Positions 1 to 5,892 of a stretch of 5,892 nucleotides of DNA are shown here, piece after piece (within the stretch, counting starts at the first letter, position 1; the number at the start of each line of letters is the position of its first letter). Below the pieces are notes generated by a model. That model searched no databases. It was not told the origin of the DNA and was given only the letters and a program-made list of their open reading frames with translations. The DNA is taken from positions 1-5,892 of the forward strand of contig CALBSU010000469.1 of the NCBI GenBank assembly GCA_937967285.1. The letters are read 5' to 3'. Position numbers and translations under genes: made by a program. The stretch is from an uncultured Acidobacteriota bacterium (GTDB lineage Bacteria > Acidobacteriota > Blastocatellia > RBC074).

Positions 1-2223
<2,223 letters not shown>

Positions 2224-2292
2224 GCTCTTTTAAATGAAGGACCTGGAACAAGAATTGAAAGTTAAAATATTCCAACAATCCAACCCCCACCC

Positions 2293-2321
2293 TTGACAGG
2301 ACAGGTCGGATGTGGTTTTAT
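2293..2321 (+). promoter_or_regulatory. Sigma-70-type promoter in the convergent spacer
   Basis: A perfect -35 box TTGACA (2293-2298) is followed after exactly 17 bases by TTTTAT (2316-2321), which resembles a -10 box. A TGG directly before it gives an extended -10. Transcription would begin near 2328. It points into a spacer between two convergent genes with no plus-strand gene downstream until 4158, so it most likely serves a short non-coding transcript. It could also make RNA antisense to the 3' end of the DUF4139 gene. It is predicted from sequence only. Confidence 0.5.
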
Positions 2322-2326
2322 TGGGG

Positions 2327-2400
<74 letters not shown>

Positions 2401-2417
2401 TTCCGGACAATTTCCCA

Positions 2418-3956
<1,539 letters not shown>

Positions 3957-3957
3957 A

Positions 3958-3969
3958 TCCTTATTCTCC
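3958..3969 (-). promoter_or_regulatory. Ribosome binding site fixing the DUF4139 start
   Basis: On the minus strand GGAG (3969-3966) lies nine bases before the ATG at 3956, followed by AAGGA (3962-3958) almost touching it. GGAG has near-ideal spacing. Together with the signal peptide beginning right after this ATG, it supports 3956 over the earlier in-frame ATG at 4046. Confidence 0.6.
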
Positions 3970-4074
3970 GGACAGTCGGACGGCGGCGTGCCGTTCAAAG
4001 CGTTTAACGAGGGGGCGCAACCGGTATCAGAACGCAACTGCTCCATACTGCTTGCAGAAAAACGGCCGCCGGGC

Positions 4075-4089
4075 TGTTCTCACTGAACA
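4075..4089. repeat. Inverted repeat TGTTC-N5-GAACA in the divergent control region
   Basis: TGTTC (4075-4079) and GAACA (4085-4089) are perfect 5-base arms around a 5-base centre. The repeat lies between the divergent DUF4139 and lipoprotein genes, 119 and 69 bases from their starts. A dyad of this size and place could be an operator, but short perfect dyads also arise by chance. I see nothing else firm in the 201-bp spacer 3957-4157 apart from the ribosome binding site; no clear sigma-70 promoter was found for either gene. Confidence 0.3.
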
Positions 4090-4157
4090 CGGCTGAAGTC
4101 ATCGAAAGTTCCCGGAATCCGATCGAAATAACATATCCGAAAGCGGACGAACCTGTT

Positions 4158-4727
4158 ATGAACTGCAGAATACTGATTTACGCGATCATTATCACAATTC
4201 TTCCGCTTTTTGTCGCATGCGGAGGAAAGCTCTACGACGTTGCGCCATTGCCCGGCCGACCGCCAGTCGCGACGGCCGGAGACCCGGACGGCCTGCGAAT
4301 CGGAGCGCGGGCGCTCGACAGCGACGGCGCATTCGAAGCGTTCTCCGCCAATCTGCCGCTGGCGGGCGTGCTGGCGGTCGAGGTCGATTTGAGCAACAAC
4401 TCCTCCGCGCCGGTAAAAATGAAGAAGCTGAAGTTCGATTTGAGCGGCGGGTCGGGAGGGACGTTCAAGCGGATCTCATCGAAGAAAGCCCTCTCGAGGG
4501 TGATGGACTATTACGGCGTCAGTTTCTATCGCAAGGACGCCCGGGCCCGCACGCGCGAGGACTACAATGCGGTCGAGCTGAAGACCGACGGCGAGCTCAA
4601 TCCACAGGAGGAACGGCGCGGATATGTCTTCTTCCGTATTCCGGCTGAAACCGATATTCCCTCACCTCTGGTATTGAACATAAAGGGCCGCGGAGAGCCT
4701 ATCCGGATCGAACTCAGGTTCGAATGA
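4158..4727 (+). CDS. Small predicted lipoprotein, function unknown
   Basis: This 189-residue protein starts with a short n-region (Arg4), a hydrophobic stretch of Ile and Leu (5-20) and a lipobox-like FVAC, so Cys21 would be the lipidated residue. Phe at -3 is less usual than Leu. After a proline- and glycine-rich linker (to about 45), the mature part looks like one beta-sandwich domain: alternating strands around [13 protein letters not shown] (71-83) and [11 protein letters not shown], and later [12 protein letters not shown] and PIRIELRFE at the C-terminus. Such patterns occur in Ig-like accessory domains of bacterial lipoproteins. Residues 107-140 are charged and probably helical. No catalytic motif is visible. 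The start codon has only a weak upstream GCGGA. The serine hydrolase gene begins 34 bp downstream on the same strand, so the two are probably co-transcribed. I cannot name a family. Confidence 0.85.
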   Translation: MNCRILIYAIIITILPLFVACGGKLYDVAPLPGRPPVATAGDPDGLRIGARALDSDGAFEAFSANLPLAGVLAVEVDLSNNSSAPVKMKKLKFDLSGGSGGTFKRISSKKALSRVMDYYGVSFYRKDARARTREDYNAVELKTDGELNPQEERRGYVFFRIPAETDIPSPLVLNIKGRGEPIRIELRFE

Positions 4728-4751
4728 CAAACAACGAAACGGTAAAAGATC

Positions 4752-4757
4752 GGGGAG
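4752..4757 (+). promoter_or_regulatory. Ribosome binding site of the serine hydrolase gene
   Basis: GGGGAG lies four bases before the ATG at 4762, and the signal peptide starts immediately after that ATG, so the start is well supported. No promoter is evident in the 34-bp gap, which fits co-transcription with the lipoprotein gene. Confidence 0.65.
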
Positions 4758-4761
4758 ACCC

Positions 4762-5892
4762 ATGAAAAGACATTTAGCGCTGCTGGCCGCGATACTGTCA
4801 CTGGCGATTATCTCGGCGGCGGCGCAGAGGCCTGAGCGATCGGCGTATTATCCCGAACCGGGAGACGGGTGGAAACGTAAAACGCCTGAGGAAGTCGGGA
4901 TGGATTCAGCGCGGCTCAACGAAGCCATCGAATTCGCGAAGGCAAATGAGACGCGCAGACCGCGAGACTTCTCGGATCAGGAGACGATCTTCGGCCGTCC
5001 GCTCGGGCCGCTCCCGAAGGAGCGCGGCGGGACCAACGGAATCGTCATCCGTCACGGATATATCGTCGCGGAGTTCGGAGAGACGGACAGGGTGGAGCCG
5101 ACCTACAGTGCGGCCAAGAGCTTCCTCTCGACGATTCTCGGACTGGCGATCGACCGCGGACTGATCCGCAATGTCGATGATCCGGTGAAGATGTATGTCA
5201 GGGACGGTGGATACGATTCCGAACATAACTCGAAGATCACCTGGCATCATCACGCTCAGCAGACGAGCGAATGGGAAGGCGAGATGTTCGGGAAGACTCA
5301 CACTTTCGTCGGTCAGCCCGAATTCGGCCGCGGAATGCGTCGGCCGAGGGAGTTGAAGGAGCCTGGCAGCTTCTACGAGTACAACGACGTTCGGATCAAC
5401 AGGTTCTCGGTCTCGCTGCTGCGCGTCTGGAAGAAACCGCTGCCTGAGGTTCTGAAGGACGAAGTGATGGACCGGATCGGCGCATCGAAGACATGGAAAT
5501 ATCTGCCGTATTCCAACTCGGAGGTCGAGGTCGACGGCAAAAAGATGATGTCGGTCAGCGGAGGGACCCGCTGGGGAGGCGGTTTGTGGATCAATACACG
5601 CGACGAAGCGAGGTTCGGATACCTCTTCCTGCGTCGCGGTAAATGGGGCTCGAATCAGATCATCTCGGAGAAATGGGTCGAGAAGGCGCTCACGCCGGGT
5701 CCGCACAACCCGGATTACGGATACCTCTGGTGGCTCAACGCCCGGGGCAGGCAGTGGCCGGATGCTCCGAAGAGCAGCTTCGCCGCCGTCGGATTCGGAT
5801 CGAACACGATCTGGGTCGATCCGGAACACGATCTGGTCGTCGTCTGGCGCTGGCACGACGGCAACGGCAACGAGTTCTTCAAACGCGTCATC
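4762..5892 (+). CDS. Secreted serine hydrolase, class C beta-lactamase superfamily (3' end outside window)
   Basis: The reading frame is open for 377 codons to the last base, so the C-terminus is missing. Residues 1-21 are a signal peptide (Lys2, Arg3, a hydrophobic core and an SAAA-Q cleavage site), so the protein should act outside the cytoplasm. The fold is that of the beta-lactamase/D-alanyl-D-alanine carboxypeptidase/esterase superfamily. The SxxK motif is Ser116-Ala-Ala-Lys119, with Ser116 as the expected nucleophile. The second motif is probably Tyr207-Asn-Asp209, in place of the common Tyr-Ser-Asn. The third lies near VGFGSN (343-348), followed by the strand [23 protein letters not shown] (166-173) and [15 protein letters not shown] (272-286) are also typical of this group. 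The substrate cannot be read from sequence: it may be an ester, a peptide or a cell-wall fragment, and antibiotic hydrolysis should not be assumed. The gene follows the lipoprotein gene by 34 bp. Confidence 0.92.
   Translation, partial: MKRHLALLAAILSLAIISAAAQRPERSAYYPEPGDGWKRKTPEEVGMDSARLNEAIEFAKANETRRPRDFSDQETIFGRPLGPLPKERGGTNGIVIRHGYIVAEFGETDRVEPTYSAAKSFLSTILGLAIDRGLIRNVDDPVKMYVRDGGYDSEHNSKITWHHHAQQTSEWEGEMFGKTHTFVGQPEFGRGMRRPRELKEPGSFYEYNDVRINRFSVSLLRVWKKPLPEVLKDEVMDRIGASKTWKYLPYSNSEVEVDGKKMMSVSGGTRWGGGLWINTRDEARFGYLFLRRGKWGSNQIISEKWVEKALTPGPHNPDYGYLWWLNARGRQWPDAPKSSFAAVGFGSNTIWVDPEHDLVVVWRWHDGNGNEFFKRVI

Noticed and set aside
3957..4046. 30-residue N-terminal extension of the DUF4139 protein
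   Set aside because: It would bury the signal peptide, and the ATG at 3956 has a strong ribosome binding site; the frame is open there probably by chance.
4030..4070. Possible intrinsic terminator on the minus strand (GGCGGCCG followed by a T run)
   Set aside because: The stem would be only 3-4 bp with almost no loop, too weak to support a call.
4217..4648. 143-codon open frame overlapping the lipoprotein gene in another plus-strand frame
   Set aside because: It is arginine-rich and has no domain; the overlapping frame with the lipobox and beta-sandwich pattern is clearly the real one.
4906..5856. 316-codon open frame on the minus strand opposite the serine hydrolase
   Set aside because: It lies wholly within the hydrolase gene, which has its nucleophile motif, signal peptide and ribosome binding site on the plus strand; no motif is seen in the reverse frame.

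Overview
The window is moderately GC-rich and reads as ordinary bacterial chromosome. The LigA, DUF4139 and serine hydrolase sequences, together with AAGTAGA-type heptamer repeats, remind me most of Acidobacteriota (Blastocatellia/Pyrinomonadaceae-like). That is an impression from sequence style, not a search result. No phage, IS element, CRISPR, tRNA or rRNA was seen.

Layout. Positions 1-18 look like the last codons of an upstream gene. Positions 14-93 are a small inverted-repeat-bounded element containing tandem 7-bp repeats. It runs into the 5' end of ligA, the NAD+-dependent DNA ligase (142-2223, +, with a possible earlier start at 67). The convergent spacer 2224-2417 is not empty: it has a near-consensus sigma-70-type promoter, then about 70 nt that can fold into a 7-bp stem and a GC-rich GAAA-capped hairpin, which suggests a small RNA. 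Next, on the minus strand, is a secreted DUF4139 protein (2418-3956). After a divergent 201-bp control region come two plus-strand genes separated by 34 bp: a small predicted lipoprotein (4158-4727) and a secreted serine hydrolase of the class C beta-lactamase superfamily, which is cut by the window end (4762-5892).

How the genes work together. LigA is a cytoplasmic replication and repair housekeeping enzyme with no evident link to the rest. The other three proteins all carry export signals, so they share a location outside the cytoplasm. The lipoprotein and the hydrolase are probably co-transcribed. The DUF4139 gene is divergent from them and could share regulatory DNA at 3957-4157. No convincing new multi-gene system is visible. 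The points most worth checking are the candidate small RNA between ligA and the DUF4139 gene and the inverted-repeat element over the ligA start.
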